This document shows positions 41,557-51,819 of a DNA stretch of 64,000 bases, piece by piece; the first letter of the stretch is position 1, and every line of letters starts with the position of its first letter. Where the stretch lies: contig NKJC01000001.1 of the NCBI GenBank assembly GCA_002256435.1, forward strand, positions 1,860,001 through 1,924,000, in the 5' to 3' direction. Below the pieces are notes generated by a model. It saw only the letters and a program-made list of their open reading frames with translations. It was not told the DNA's origin and ran no database searches. Source of the stretch: Chitinophagaceae bacterium BSSC1. GTDB taxonomy: Bacteria; Bacteroidota; Bacteroidia; Chitinophagales; Chitinophagaceae. The position numbers were made by a program, and so were the translations under genes.

Positions 41557-43398
41557 ATGAATGCTTACCATGGAAGTCTAGCACCAGAAGCCAATGTTGC
41601 TTTATCTAAATACGAAACCCTCATCATCACAGGAAAACTGGGCGGTTGGGAATTCAATTTCAAAACTGGCGAATTTTGGTGCAGTCGTGAATATTTTGAA
41701 ATGTTGGATAGGGCTACACCCAATATGCCAAAATGGGAACTATATCCCTTGAAAGAAGGTTGGATTGATCTTTTGCACCCAGATGATCTACAACAAGCTC
41801 AAGATTATTTTAAAGAATACCTACAAAGTTTAGAAGGACTCTATGAACAAACCCTGCGTTTGCAAAAAGCTGATGGTTCTTATGCTTGGATTTTATGCAG
41901 AGCACAAACTTTAAGAGATAAAACCGACAATAGCCCAACGGGTCTAATCATTGGTACCCATATAGACATTACCAAAAACAAAATGCTTGAATTGGAATTA
42001 AAAGCCAGTAAGCAAGCTGCTTTAAAAGACAATGCTTTATTACGTTCAATTCTAAATAGTCCAGTTGATATCTACGTTGTAGCATTAGACAAAAACTACA
42101 ATTGCATTTCTTTTACTAGTGCTTATAAAGCCTACGCAGAACAGAAGTTAGGCAAGCGCGTTGAAGTGGGGTCAAATATACTCAACATGTTTGCAAAACA
42201 CATTCAACCAATCATAAAAGAGTCTTATGATAGAGCTTTTCAGGGGGAAAGTTTTAAAAAAGAATTAGCACTAGCTCATGATGGTGTAAATATTACTTAC
42301 AATGAAAATAGATATAGTCCTATCATTGATGAAAATGGACAAATCATTGGTATTACTGTTATAGTTCAAGATGTAACCGAGGTTAAGAAAACAGAGCTAT
42401 CCAATAGATTAAATGAATTAAGGTATTCTGCTATTTTCTCTGGAGCAAGCGATGCTATTTTTATTGCCAATGCAAAAACAGGAATTATAGAAGACGCCAA
42501 TTTAAAAGCCTGTGAGTTAATTGGAACTAGTAAAGAAGAAATCATTGGCATGCATCAAATTCAATTGCATCCTGCATCGGAATTAGCGTTTATAAAAAAA
42601 AATTTTGAGGAATTTATTGCTCATGAATCTTATCATTCAGTAGAATGTCATGTATTACATAAGTCCGGGTCTAAAATTCCTGTTTTAATAACAGCTGGAT
42701 CTACTTTCCAAATTGGAGATCAATACTATTTAGCCGGTTATTTTAAAGACATGACACAAGTAAAAGCTGCTGAGTCAAAAATAGAAAGTACACTTGAATT
42801 GTTATCAAACGCCGAATCCATTTCACATACAGGAAGTGTTGAGATAAATATGCTCAATGGTAGTAGAATCTGGAGTGATGAACTGTATAGGATTTTGGGA
42901 TATGCGCCTGGAGAAGTGGAGCCACAAAGGGAGCTTTTTATTAGCAAAGTAGTTCCAGAAGAAAGAGATGCATTTATTCAGTGGCAGATGGATGCTTTTG
43001 AACATAAGGGAAAGGCCGGACCCATTGAATTTTCCATCAACAGAAATGATGGATTAAGAAGGGTTTTGTTGATCTCTGGAATGACTTATTGTGATGATAC
43101 AGGACTGGCATATAAACATATTGCTGTTTTGAATGACATTACGGAACGTCATAAAATGTTGAAGGATCTTGAAAAACAAAATAAGCAGTTATTAGAAATT
43201 GCTTGGTCTCAATCTCATTTGGTTAGAGCCCCATTGTCTAGAATTATGGGCTTGGCTTCAGCTATTCAAAAAGGAATCATTGAAGAAGAAAAAATGGAAG
43301 AATTTTTAAATTACATGCTGCAATCTGCACATGAACTTGACAAAGTGATTAGAGAGATTACCGATAAAACCGAAACAGTTAAGATGGATAGAAATTGA
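41557..43398 (+). CDS. Multi-PAS protein with a phosphoacceptor-like domain but no ATPase domain
   Basis: From ATG 41557 the protein is 613 residues. It has four PAS-type domains: WEFNFKTGEFWCSREYF (about 25-145), PVDIYVVALDKNYNCISFT (about 165-285), ATPhase-free AIFSGASDAIFIANAKTG (about 290-410) and HTGSVEINMLNGSRIWSDEL (about 420-535). The end (SQSHLVRAPLSRIMGLASA and following helices) resembles a HisKA dimerisation domain with a candidate His, but stops before any HATPase. A longer frame from TTG 41488 would begin in the 20-base repeat. It may be phosphorylated by, or dimerise with, the kinase upstream. Confidence 0.8.
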   Translation: MNAYHGSLAPEANVALSKYETLIITGKLGGWEFNFKTGEFWCSREYFEMLDRATPNMPKWELYPLKEGWIDLLHPDDLQQAQDYFKEYLQSLEGLYEQTLRLQKADGSYAWILCRAQTLRDKTDNSPTGLIIGTHIDITKNKMLELELKASKQAALKDNALLRSILNSPVDIYVVALDKNYNCISFTSAYKAYAEQKLGKRVEVGSNILNMFAKHIQPIIKESYDRAFQGESFKKELALAHDGVNITYNENRYSPIIDENGQIIGITVIVQDVTEVKKTELSNRLNELRYSAIFSGASDAIFIANAKTGIIEDANLKACELIGTSKEEIIGMHQIQLHPASELAFIKKNFEEFIAHESYHSVECHVLHKSGSKIPVLITAGSTFQIGDQYYLAGYFKDMTQVKAAESKIESTLELLSNAESISHTGSVEINMLNGSRIWSDELYRILGYAPGEVEPQRELFISKVVPEERDAFIQWQMDAFEHKGKAGPIEFSINRNDGLRRVLLISGMTYCDDTGLAYKHIAVLNDITERHKMLKDLEKQNKQLLEIAWSQSHLVRAPLSRIMGLASAIQKGIIEEEKMEEFLNYMLQSAHELDKVIREITDKTETVKMDRN

Positions 43399-43424
43399 AA
43401 TCAAGGAAATAAATTCAATTATTT

Positions 43425-44591
43425 TCAATTCAAACCTTGCTCCATTTTTATCCTCCCAATCAACACCCCCATCACCCCCGCCAGCGTCACCACCAAAAAA
43501 TACGTATACCTCAACCCAATAGCTGATGATAAAAACCCTACCAACGGCGGTCCAATTAAAAATCCCAAATACCCAATCGTAGACACAGCCGCAATAGCCA
43601 CCCCACTTGACATAGACGCAGATTTACCTGCATGACTAAACAAAAAAGGCACCACACAAGAAACCCCAAAACCACAAAACATAAACCCAAGTATAGCAGG
43701 AATTAAACTATGAAAACTGGCAATCAACAAAGCCCCTAACCCAAGTAGCAAACTTGAAATCAACAATAGTTTTTTATTCCCCAATTGATTTGCTAACCAG
43801 TCTCCCAATAACCTACCCGATGTCATGCAACCCAAATATGCCACATAGCCCATGTTTACATAACCCTTGGATAAATGCAATTCCTTAGACAAATAAATCC
43901 CGCTCCAATCACTCATAGTGCCCTCACAGAGCATGCAACAAAAAGCAATTAAACCTAGGTTCAACAATGATTTATCTGGAAGGGCAAATGCCGGTTTTTT
44001 AGCATCGGCGTTAGCAGAAGTTTCTAAAGTATTTCCCCAAAAAATCACAATCAAGACTAAGGACAAACCAGTCACCAGTACCAATCTAAATTCAGGCATC
44101 ACGCCAAGAGAAATTAAAATAGACGCAAATGCCGCGCCTACCAAACTTGCAATACTCCAAACACCATGAAAACTGGCAATAATAGATTTCTGGTACAATT
44201 GCTGTACCCCAATAGATTGGGTATTGATAGAGATATTGAAGAGGTTTCTAGAAGCTCCAAATGCAAAAAGAACCATGGCCATTTGCCAAACCTCGTTGGC
44301 AAAACCAATACAACTGAGCAATAACACATATAAAATGGCACCACCCAATACAATGTTCCTGCTTTTGTATTTACCTATTAACCAAGCCGATAAGGGCATG
44401 GTAAGCATTAATCCCGCGGGCAAACTAATCAATAGGGTGCCCAATGCGGCATCAGTCAAGTGGAGTTTTTGTTGTAAGTGGGGAATACTAGAAGCCCAAT
44501 TGGCATAAACAAAACCCGAAACAAAGAAGAATACCATCACTGCAAGACGAATCTTTACTGCTGGAATACCCTGTTCGTTTTTCTGGTTCAT
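43425..44591 (-). CDS. MFS transporter
   Basis: The 388-residue protein has twelve predicted membrane helices in two six-helix halves, with SSIPHLQQKLHLTDAALGTL and WLIGKYKSRNIVLGGA loops and the GVSCVVPFLFSHAGK segment. The pattern resembles the YbjJ/fucose permease branch of the major facilitator superfamily. Substrate is unknown. It is convergent with the PAS gene and almost back to back (4 bases) with the frame at 44596. Confidence 0.85.
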   Translation of the reverse strand: MNQKNEQGIPAVKIRLAVMVFFFVSGFVYANWASSIPHLQQKLHLTDAALGTLLISLPAGLMLTMPLSAWLIGKYKSRNIVLGGAILYVLLLSCIGFANEVWQMAMVLFAFGASRNLFNISINTQSIGVQQLYQKSIIASFHGVWSIASLVGAAFASILISLGVMPEFRLVLVTGLSLVLIVIFWGNTLETSANADAKKPAFALPDKSLLNLGLIAFCCMLCEGTMSDWSGIYLSKELHLSKGYVNMGYVAYLGCMTSGRLLGDWLANQLGNKKLLLISSLLLGLGALLIASFHSLIPAILGFMFCGFGVSCVVPFLFSHAGKSASMSSGVAIAAVSTIGYLGFLIGPPLVGFLSSAIGLRYTYFLVVTLAGVMGVLIGRIKMEQGLN

Positions 44592-44595
44592 CTAA

Positions 44596-45087
44596 ATGAT
44601 TACAACTTGTAGGCACAAGGTTAAGCAATCTATAGGGAATAATCACCCCAAAGCCCAAGTTGAACTTTCAACAATCACCCAATTTTCGTACCTTCCAATT
44701 CTGAAAAAGCCCATCGCCATACTATTCTTGAGCATTTACCTGCTAGCTACCACAGAAGCGCACCAGCTTTTTAAGTTGCCAGTAGTATTCCAACATTTTG
44801 TGGAGCATCAGCAAGAAGATAGCAGTATTAGCTTTTTAGAATTTTTAGACATACACTATATGCACGGTAGTCCCAAAGACGCCGATTACGACAGAGATAT
44901 GCAATTGCCGTTTAAAAAATCGGCTGATTGTGCTTCAGTCATGTCTAGTGTAGCTGTGGCAGACCAATTTGCAATAACCCTTGAACATCCTGTATTTTTT
45001 ATACAGCAAGAGAAAATAGAATTGGATCATAACAAACCTCTTTCTTCCTGTTTGTCCAATATCTGGCAGCCTCCAAAATATTGTTAG
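44596..45087 (+). CDS. Small uncharacterised protein ahead of the metal-efflux genes
   Basis: The frame encodes 163 residues. The first 35 (MITTCRHKVKQSIGNNHPKA and on) look non-genuine: ATG 44596 leaves only 4 bases to the divergent MFS start. A better N-terminus is near 44698-44701 (ATT CTG AAA AAG), giving a hydrophobic leader LKKPIAILFLSIYLLATTEA. The body (VVFQHFVEHQQEDSSISFLE, FLDIHYMHGSPKDADYDRDM) matches small proteins that precede CzcA-type operons in this phylum. Function is unknown; a metal or periplasmic accessory role is inferred from position 97 bases before czcA. Confidence 0.7.
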   Translation: MITTCRHKVKQSIGNNHPKAQVELSTITQFSYLPILKKPIAILFLSIYLLATTEAHQLFKLPVVFQHFVEHQQEDSSISFLEFLDIHYMHGSPKDADYDRDMQLPFKKSADCASVMSSVAVADQFAITLEHPVFFIQQEKIELDHNKPLSSCLSNIWQPPKYC

Positions 45088-45184
45088 TAATTCCTTTTTG
45101 TAAATGGCTAATGGTGCTTACCATGAGCTAAATTGCTATAGGCATTTGCTTTAGCAAGATTCCATCATTACTAAACAGATTTTA

Positions 45185-48100
45185 ATGCTAAATGCAATCA
45201 TCCAATTTTCCATAAAGAATAAACTGATCATTGGTTTGTTTATTATTGGACTAATTGGTTACGGAACCATTCAGGTAACCAAATTACCCATTGATGCCGT
45301 ACCGGATATTACCAATAACCAGGTACAGGTCATTACCATTGCCCCTTCCTTTGGTGCAACCGATATAGAGCGTTTGATTACATTTCCTATTGAACAGGCC
45401 AATAACAATATTTCTGGGCTCAAAGAAATCAGAAGCTTTTCCCGTTTTGGTCTATCCCTTGTAACCATTGTCTTTGACGATGCTACCGATGTATACTGGG
45501 CAAGACAACAGGTTTCTGAAAGGCTGCAAAAAGTACAGGCCATTATCCCCCAAGGAATTGGGATTCCTGAACTAGGTCCTGTGAGTACCGGTCTTGGAGA
45601 AATTTATCAATACGTAGTCAGACCCAAGGAAGGCTATGAAAACAAATACAACGAAACAGAACTAAGAACCATTCAAGATTGGATTGTAAGAAGACAATTA
45701 CTGGGTGTAAAAGGTGTGGCAGAGGTAAGCAGTTTTGGAGGCAAACTCAAACAGTATTCTATTGAAGTGGACCCTGCCAAATTGCAGAGCTATGGGATTA
45801 CCATTTCTGATGTATTCAAAGCTTTGGAAAACAATAATCAAAATACGGGTGGTGCTTATATTGAAAAGGGTCCCACTGTTTTGTATATCAGAACAGAAGG
45901 ATTATTGGGAAGTATTGAAGACATAGAAAATATTTCTATCAAGGAATTAAATGGAGGCGCACCGCTTTTTATAAGAGACGTGGCAACCATTAAAATTGGG
46001 AATGCAACTCGTTATGGAGCCATGTGTTATAACGATAAAGGTGAAGTAGCCGGTGCAGTTGTGATGATGCTAAAAGGTGCAAACAGTTCTGACGTAATCA
46101 AAGACGTAAAAGAAAGAATAGCACAAATTCAAAAAACCGTTCCAGAAGGTATTGTCATAGAACCTTTCTTAGACAGAACCAAGATGGTCAATAATGCCAT
46201 TGGAACGGTGGAGAAAAATTTGTTAGAAGGGGCACTAATTGTAGTTTTTGTTTTGGTGCTTTTCCTAGGCAATTTTAGAGCTGGGATACTAGTGGCATCT
46301 GTGATTCCTTTGGCTATGTTGTTTGCCATTATCATGATGAACTTATTTGGTGTCAGTGGTAACCTGATGAGTTTGGGGGCATTGGATTTTGGTTTGATTG
46401 TAGATGGAGCTGTGATTATTGTAGAAGCCGTGATGCATAGGTTAGGGCATAGCAAACACTTTGTGAACATCAACAAATTGAACCAGGTTGAGATGGATGA
46501 AGAGGTAAATAATTCTGCCAGTAAAATGATGAACAGTGCTGTTTTTGGACAGATCATCATCTTGGTAGTGTACTTGCCCATTTTCACCTTGCAAGGAATT
46601 GAAGGCAAGATGTTCAAACCCATGGCACAAACCGTAGCATTTGCACTCTTGGGGGCGTTTATATTGTCTCTGACTTATATACCCATGATGAGTGCTTTCT
46701 TCTTGAGTAAGAAGATCAAACACAAACCCAATTTTTCAGACATATGGATGGGAAAAATTGAAAGACTCTACCAAACCATTTTGAACAAAGTAATTGGTTA
46801 TCCAAAATTGGTTTTGTCTTCTGTTGTGGCATTGTTTGTAGTTGCTTTATTTGTATTAACCACACTTGGAGCCGAGTTTATTCCGGCTTTGGAAGAAGGG
46901 GATTTTGCGGTGGATACCCGTGTATTGGTAGGAAGTAGTTTGAATACCACTATTGAGAATACGCAGAAAGCTGCGCATATTTTAAAAACAGAATTTCCTG
47001 AAGTTGAGAAAATAGTGACCAAAATTGGAAGTGGAGAAGTACCTACTGATCCAATGCCCATGGATGCCAGCGATATGATGGTGATTTTAAAACCAAAAGA
47101 AGAGTGGGTGTCGGCTAAAACATTTGATGAACTAAGTGAAAAAATGGGAAAGGCTTTAGAAGCTGTACCTGGTGTTACAGCGGGATTTCAGTTCCCTGTA
47201 CAAATGCGCTTTAATGAATTAATGACGGGGGCTAGACAAGACGTGGTCTGCAAAATATTTGGAGAAGACTTAGATAGTCTTGCGGCATTGGCTAATAAAT
47301 TGGGCGTGATTGTCAATACGGTAGAAGGTGCTAAAAACCTCTATGTAGAAGCAGTGGCCGGTATGCCACAGATCATCATCAATTACAATAGAAATACCAT
47401 TGCGCAGTATGGGCTTAGCATTGCCGATATTAATAAAGTAGTGAACACTGCTTTTGCGGGACAAACCACAGGTATGCTCTTTGAAGGAGAGAAAAGGTTT
47501 GACGTAGTAGTGCGCATTGGTGGGGAGCAGAAAAAAAATCTACAAGACATTCAAGGTTTGTTGATTCCAACACCCAAGGGAACCCAGGTACCATTGAGCC
47601 AGTTGGCCGATGTACAAATTAAAGAAGGTCCTAACCAAATTCAAAGAGAAGACGCCAAGAGAAGAATTGTGGTAGGGTTTAATGTGAGGGGTAGAGACGT
47701 ACAAAGTATTGTGGAGGAATTACAACAAAAAGTAGACAAACAACTGAAGTTTCCAACTGGTTATTATGTAACCTATGGTGGTGCTTTTGAAAACTTAAAT
47801 GCAGCAAAGCAAAGATTGATGATTGCGGTACCTGTTTCTCTTTTGCTCATTTTTATGCTGCTTTATTTTGCCTTTAATTCTATCAAACAAGGACTACTGA
47901 TTTACTCAGCCATTCCTTTATCAGCCATTGGAGGGATCATTTCCTTAGCCGCACGTGGTATGCCTTTTAGCATAAGTGCAGGCGTTGGATTTATTGCGCT
48001 ATTTGGGGTGGCGGTATTAAATGGGATTGTATTAATTGCAGAATTTAATTTGCTAAAAAAAGAGGGCATCACAGATTTAAGAAGGATTGTGCTCATGGGC

Positions 48101-49540
48101 ACTAAAGTGCGATTGCGTCCGGTACTCATGACGGCTTTTGTTGCTTCACTTGGATTCTTTCCAATGGCAGTCAGTAATGGGGCAGGAGCAGAAGTACAAA
48201 GACCATTGGCAACCGTAGTAATTGGTGGATTGTTATTGGCCACTTTCTTAACCCTGTTTGTATTGCCCGTTTTATACATGCTTTTTGAAAAAGGCGGAAA
48301 ACCTAAAAAGATGAAACATCCTATTGCAGTCATGATCTTGGTGGTAGCTGGTATGAGTTTGTCTCAACCGCTATTTGCGCAATCACCTATCAGCCTAAAA
48401 GCCGCTATTGATACTGCTTTACACAATAATCTGCAAGTGAAAAATGAGCAGTTAAAAGCCAGGTTCCAAGAAGCGTTGGTAGGAACTTCTGCTAATCTGC
48501 CACAAACCAATTTTATGGCAGAAGCGGGGCAGATCAATAGTATTTACACAGATACCAAATTCTCTTTGTCACAGTCTTTTAGTTTCCCATCGGTTTATAC
48601 CAAACAAAAAGCCTTGTTGCAAGAAGAATTTAAGTCTGCTGTGTTGAATGTGGCACTCAAAGAAGCGCAACTTAAAAAAGACCTGACACAAGTATATTAT
48701 GGCATTGTTTATTTAGACCAGAAACAAGCACTGTTGCAATACACAGATAGTCTTTACCGCAGTTTTTATAAAAGAGCGGAACAGCGTTTGGCCAAAGGAG
48801 AAACCAATCTCTTAGAAAAAACAAGTGCAGAAACCCAGCTAGGTCAAATAGGGATTCAATTAAAACAATTGGCGCAGGATCAGTCTGTACTCTTGTTGCA
48901 GTTTCAATTGTTGTTAAATACAACAATAGCATACCGGCCTTCAAAAGCAGACTATCGCTTAAGCTATCAAGGCGTTTTAGATAGTGCTTTGTTGAAAGAA
49001 CATCCTAGTTTGAAACTGATTCAACAACAACAACAAATGGCAGAAGCCCAGATTGGTTTAGAGAAAAGCAAAAAGCTACCCGAATTAAGTGTGGGTTATA
49101 ACAATACCAGTATCAAGGGTATGGGTGCAGACAATGTGCTCTATGGAGCTGGTCAAAGATTTAGTGCCGTGCAATTGGGTATTGGGATCCCCATTTTTGC
49201 CAGGTCTCAAAACAATCGGATTGCTGGTGCCAAATTGAACAAACAAGTAGCCGAAAGCAATTATCAAGTTGGGGTACAAAATTTGGAGAACGCTTATCTA
49301 TCGGCCAATCTACAGTATCAAAAAAACTTGGAAACGCTTAAGTATTATGAAGAACAGGCGCTTAAAAATGCTACTTTGATTACCAATACTGCCAATCAGC
49401 AATTGGCTGCTGGTAGCATCAATTACCTAGAATGGTTTCAATTGATTAACCAAGCAACCATTGTAAGAAGTGAGCATATAGACGCCATCAGAAACCTTAA
49501 TGAATCCATTATCCAATTGAATTTCATCAGCAACAAATAA
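45185..49540 (+). CDS. czcA: CzcA-type heavy-metal RND pump fused to a TolC-like domain
   Basis: The 1451-residue protein is an inner-membrane RND pump (about 1-1040) followed by an outer-membrane factor domain (about 1060-1451). The pump has twelve helices and the proton-relay motif ALDFGLIVDGAVIIVE, the D-F-G...D-G-A...E form of divalent-cation (Co/Zn/Ni) CzcA pumps rather than Cu/Ag CusA. Residues about 1044-1065 (HPIAVMILVVAGMSLSQPLF) act as a second signal-like segment before TolC repeats such as ISLKAAIDTALHNNLQVKNE. Such fusions are known in Bacteroidota; cleavage to free the TolC part is probable but inferred. The CzcB gene starts 5 bases later. Confidence 0.93.
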   Translation: MLNAIIQFSIKNKLIIGLFIIGLIGYGTIQVTKLPIDAVPDITNNQVQVITIAPSFGATDIERLITFPIEQANNNISGLKEIRSFSRFGLSLVTIVFDDATDVYWARQQVSERLQKVQAIIPQGIGIPELGPVSTGLGEIYQYVVRPKEGYENKYNETELRTIQDWIVRRQLLGVKGVAEVSSFGGKLKQYSIEVDPAKLQSYGITISDVFKALENNNQNTGGAYIEKGPTVLYIRTEGLLGSIEDIENISIKELNGGAPLFIRDVATIKIGNATRYGAMCYNDKGEVAGAVVMMLKGANSSDVIKDVKERIAQIQKTVPEGIVIEPFLDRTKMVNNAIGTVEKNLLEGALIVVFVLVLFLGNFRAGILVASVIPLAMLFAIIMMNLFGVSGNLMSLGALDFGLIVDGAVIIVEAVMHRLGHSKHFVNINKLNQVEMDEEVNNSASKMMNSAVFGQIIILVVYLPIFTLQGIEGKMFKPMAQTVAFALLGAFILSLTYIPMMSAFFLSKKIKHKPNFSDIWMGKIERLYQTILNKVIGYPKLVLSSVVALFVVALFVLTTLGAEFIPALEEGDFAVDTRVLVGSSLNTTIENTQKAAHILKTEFPEVEKIVTKIGSGEVPTDPMPMDASDMMVILKPKEEWVSAKTFDELSEKMGKALEAVPGVTAGFQFPVQMRFNELMTGARQDVVCKIFGEDLDSLAALANKLGVIVNTVEGAKNLYVEAVAGMPQIIINYNRNTIAQYGLSIADINKVVNTAFAGQTTGMLFEGEKRFDVVVRIGGEQKKNLQDIQGLLIPTPKGTQVPLSQLADVQIKEGPNQIQREDAKRRIVVGFNVRGRDVQSIVEELQQKVDKQLKFPTGYYVTYGGAFENLNAAKQRLMIAVPVSLLLIFMLLYFAFNSIKQGLLIYSAIPLSAIGGIISLAARGMPFSISAGVGFIALFGVAVLNGIVLIAEFNLLKKEGITDLRRIVLMGTKVRLRPVLMTAFVASLGFFPMAVSNGAGAEVQRPLATVVIGGLLLATFLTLFVLPVLYMLFEKGGKPKKMKHPIAVMILVVAGMSLSQPLFAQSPISLKAAIDTALHNNLQVKNEQLKARFQEALVGTSANLPQTNFMAEAGQINSIYTDTKFSLSQSFSFPSVYTKQKALLQEEFKSAVLNVALKEAQLKKDLTQVYYGIVYLDQKQALLQYTDSLYRSFYKRAEQRLAKGETNLLEKTSAETQLGQIGIQLKQLAQDQSVLLLQFQLLLNTTIAYRPSKADYRLSYQGVLDSALLKEHPSLKLIQQQQQMAEAQIGLEKSKKLPELSVGYNNTSIKGMGADNVLYGAGQRFSAVQLGIGIPIFARSQNNRIAGAKLNKQVAESNYQVGVQNLENAYLSANLQYQKNLETLKYYEEQALKNATLITNTANQQLAAGSINYLEWFQLINQATIVRSEHIDAIRNLNESIIQLNFISNK

Positions 49541-49545
49541 AAGTC

Positions 49546-50673
49546 ATGAAACAACTAACTTATATATTATCCATCCTGCTCTTGCTCCAGGCCTGCTCCA
49601 GTAAAAAAGCACCAGAAGTAAGTCCAGCAGCTGCAATTCCAAATAATGTGGTTCTAACAGATGCGCAGTTTAAAAGCGCCGGTATTCAGACGGCTTTGAT
49701 GCAACAAAAAGAAATCTCGTCAATTTTAAAAGTGAGTGGTAAGATAGACGTACCCCCGCAAAATATGGTGTCTATTAGTGTTCCATTAGGCGGATATTTA
49801 AAAACCACTAAACTCTTACCTGGTCAACACGTGAGTAAGGGAGAAGCCGTTGCAGTGATTGAAGGGGAGCAATACATTCAATTGCAACAAGATTATCTAA
49901 CTACCAAAGAAAAGATTGGTTATCTGCAAAAAGAATACGAACGCCAGCGCGATTTAAATAAGACACAGGCTGCTTCTGACAAAGCTTTTCAACAAGCCGA
50001 AACAGAGTTTAAAACACAGCAGGTATTGATCAGTGCTTTCAGGGAGAAATTAAAATTGGTGGGCATTAACGTAGACAAATTATCAGAGAATAATATTTCT
50101 AGAAGCATCAATATTTTTTCACCCATTGATGGTTATGTATCTAAAGTGAATGTGAATATTGGAAAGTATGTTTCTCCCACTGAAGTCTTGTTCGAACTGA
50201 TCAATCCTACCGATATTCATTTGGCTTTGAAGATTTTTGAGAAAGACATTAACAAGCTCTATGTTGGTCAACCCTTGGTAGCTTATACCAATAACCAACC
50301 CAACAAAAAGCATGACTGTGAAATTCTACTGATTGGAAAAGACATTTCTGAAGATAGAAACACAGATGTGCATTGCCATTTTGAAGACTATGACAAGACT
50401 TTGATTCCTGGTACCTATATGAACGCAGAGATTGCCATTAAAAATGCAAAAGCCTATGTGTTACCAGAAGAAGCCATTGTTTTGTTTGAAGGAAAACAAT
50501 ATGGCTTTATCAAAAATGCAGATAAGGATTATAGTATGCAACTCTTAGAAACCGGAACAATAGACAAGGGCTTTGTTGAAATTCTAAACGCGGAGAAATT
50601 AGCCAGTAAGGATTTTGTTGTCAAAGGAACTTATTCCCTACTGATGAGTTTGAAAAACAAGGTAGAAGAATAG
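49546..50673 (+). CDS. czcB: CzcB-type periplasmic adaptor lipoprotein
   Basis: The 375-residue membrane-fusion protein starts with a lipobox (LLLLQACSSKK, Cys near 17). It has the barrel-sandwich halves (MVSISVPLGGYLKTTKLLPG, NIFSPIDGYVSKVNVNIGKY) around an alpha hairpin (about 115-175), and beta-barrel and proximal domains (PGTYMNAEIAI). It links the pump to its TolC partner for metal export. It follows the fused pump gene by 5 bases and converges with the DUF3179 gene 7 bases away. Confidence 0.92.
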   Translation: MKQLTYILSILLLLQACSSKKAPEVSPAAAIPNNVVLTDAQFKSAGIQTALMQQKEISSILKVSGKIDVPPQNMVSISVPLGGYLKTTKLLPGQHVSKGEAVAVIEGEQYIQLQQDYLTTKEKIGYLQKEYERQRDLNKTQAASDKAFQQAETEFKTQQVLISAFREKLKLVGINVDKLSENNISRSINIFSPIDGYVSKVNVNIGKYVSPTEVLFELINPTDIHLALKIFEKDINKLYVGQPLVAYTNNQPNKKHDCEILLIGKDISEDRNTDVHCHFEDYDKTLIPGTYMNAEIAIKNAKAYVLPEEAIVLFEGKQYGFIKNADKDYSMQLLETGTIDKGFVEILNAEKLASKDFVVKGTYSLLMSLKNKVEE

Positions 50674-50680
50674 TAAATAT

Positions 50681-51817
50681 TTACTGAAGTGTATTAGGAT
50701 GAAAGGTTTTCCAACTATGCCAAAATTCTTGGTAGGCAGGTATTGGTGGTAGGTGCGCACTACTGTCAACGGATTTTCCGTTTAGCAAATATTTGTGTGT
50801 AGCACCAAACAAACTATCTTGAAACAAGGTAAATCTTTCATCCTTTGTACTTCTTTCAAAAGCAAAAAAGCTTTGGTTGTTTTTGCCAATCACTAGCATC
50901 ATAGGTTTGCTTTCTATCACATCATAAATAATTCTTTCTTTTACTAACCTGTTCCAGTCAAAGGCTTTGCTAGTCTTGCCCATTTCTATTCCCACTACCC
51001 AAGATTTTTTATTCCAAGAAAGACTATCAGTTCCTGTCAGTTTCTTTTTGCTTTTTCCTGATTCGTAATTTAGTGAAGTGTCATAGTTTTTGAGATAGGC
51101 AGGATCTGCCTGCATGATTTTTGTTGTTGGATATAATTTAATCCAATCTGCTAAGCTTGTTTGATAGCTTGGGTATTCAGGTAATTCCATCCCCTTTAGA
51201 GGACCAGTAACTGCTTCACCATTTGCCTGTCTAAACCAAGAGCCCGTTGTCTTGTCTTCAAACATGGCATTAAAATGATCCATACCTACCAAACGAAAAA
51301 CTTCAGTAGATCCATTGATGATGGGCTCATAAACTCGACCAGTTCTGCAAACAGTACAATAAGTAATCAGTATGGGTTTGCCATCTAAACTATCCATGAC
51401 CAAATGGTGGTATCCAATAAACCTAATGGGATAGGCCTTAGTTTCTTGTTTGCCCACAATTCCCAATACCAAACGATTGCTATCCACTTTATTTTCAGCA
51501 ACCGGTTTCATAAGCAGACTAGAAGGTTGATAAAACATGCTATCAGCCGCCATTTGAAAATTGACCACATAGATCACTACTCCCAAGACTAGCGCTGGCA
51601 CCCAGGCCTGCCAAGTTTTGTGCCAGGAAGATTTGAACCATCCCAAGACTAAGAGCAAACCAAAAAAAATGCGAAATGCCCATCGCCAAGTATATAGAAA
51701 ATAAGCAGCGTCTAAGCTATTCATTTCTTGACTACCAGGCATGGGCATAATACAATAGACATTGGCCAATTCAAAAACCAAAAGACCAAGAACGCCTATA
51801 TAAAAAAGTTTTTTCAT
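50681..51817 (-). CDS. DUF3179 domain-containing membrane protein
   Basis: The 378-residue protein has three N-terminal membrane segments (about 5-22, 45-62 and 72-90) and a C-terminal DUF3179 domain (about 115-370) with ILITYCTVCRTGRVYEP (CxxC), FNAMFEDKTTGSWFRQANGE and SFFAFERS. Its function is not known. It starts 2 bases after the TM2 gene, so it is in an operon with the TM2, DUF2752 and MarC genes. Confidence 0.87.
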   Translation of the reverse strand: MKKLFYIGVLGLLVFELANVYCIMPMPGSQEMNSLDAAYFLYTWRWAFRIFFGLLLVLGWFKSSWHKTWQAWVPALVLGVVIYVVNFQMAADSMFYQPSSLLMKPVAENKVDSNRLVLGIVGKQETKAYPIRFIGYHHLVMDSLDGKPILITYCTVCRTGRVYEPIINGSTEVFRLVGMDHFNAMFEDKTTGSWFRQANGEAVTGPLKGMELPEYPSYQTSLADWIKLYPTTKIMQADPAYLKNYDTSLNYESGKSKKKLTGTDSLSWNKKSWVVGIEMGKTSKAFDWNRLVKERIIYDVIESKPMMLVIGKNNQSFFAFERSTKDERFTLFQDSLFGATHKYLLNGKSVDSSAHLPPIPAYQEFWHSWKTFHPNTLQ

Positions 51818-51819
51818 CT

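Noticed and set aside
45185..49540. Suspicion that the CzcA-TolC fusion is a sequencing artefact
   Set aside because: The junction is in frame with a signal-like segment, and such fusions are known in this phylum.
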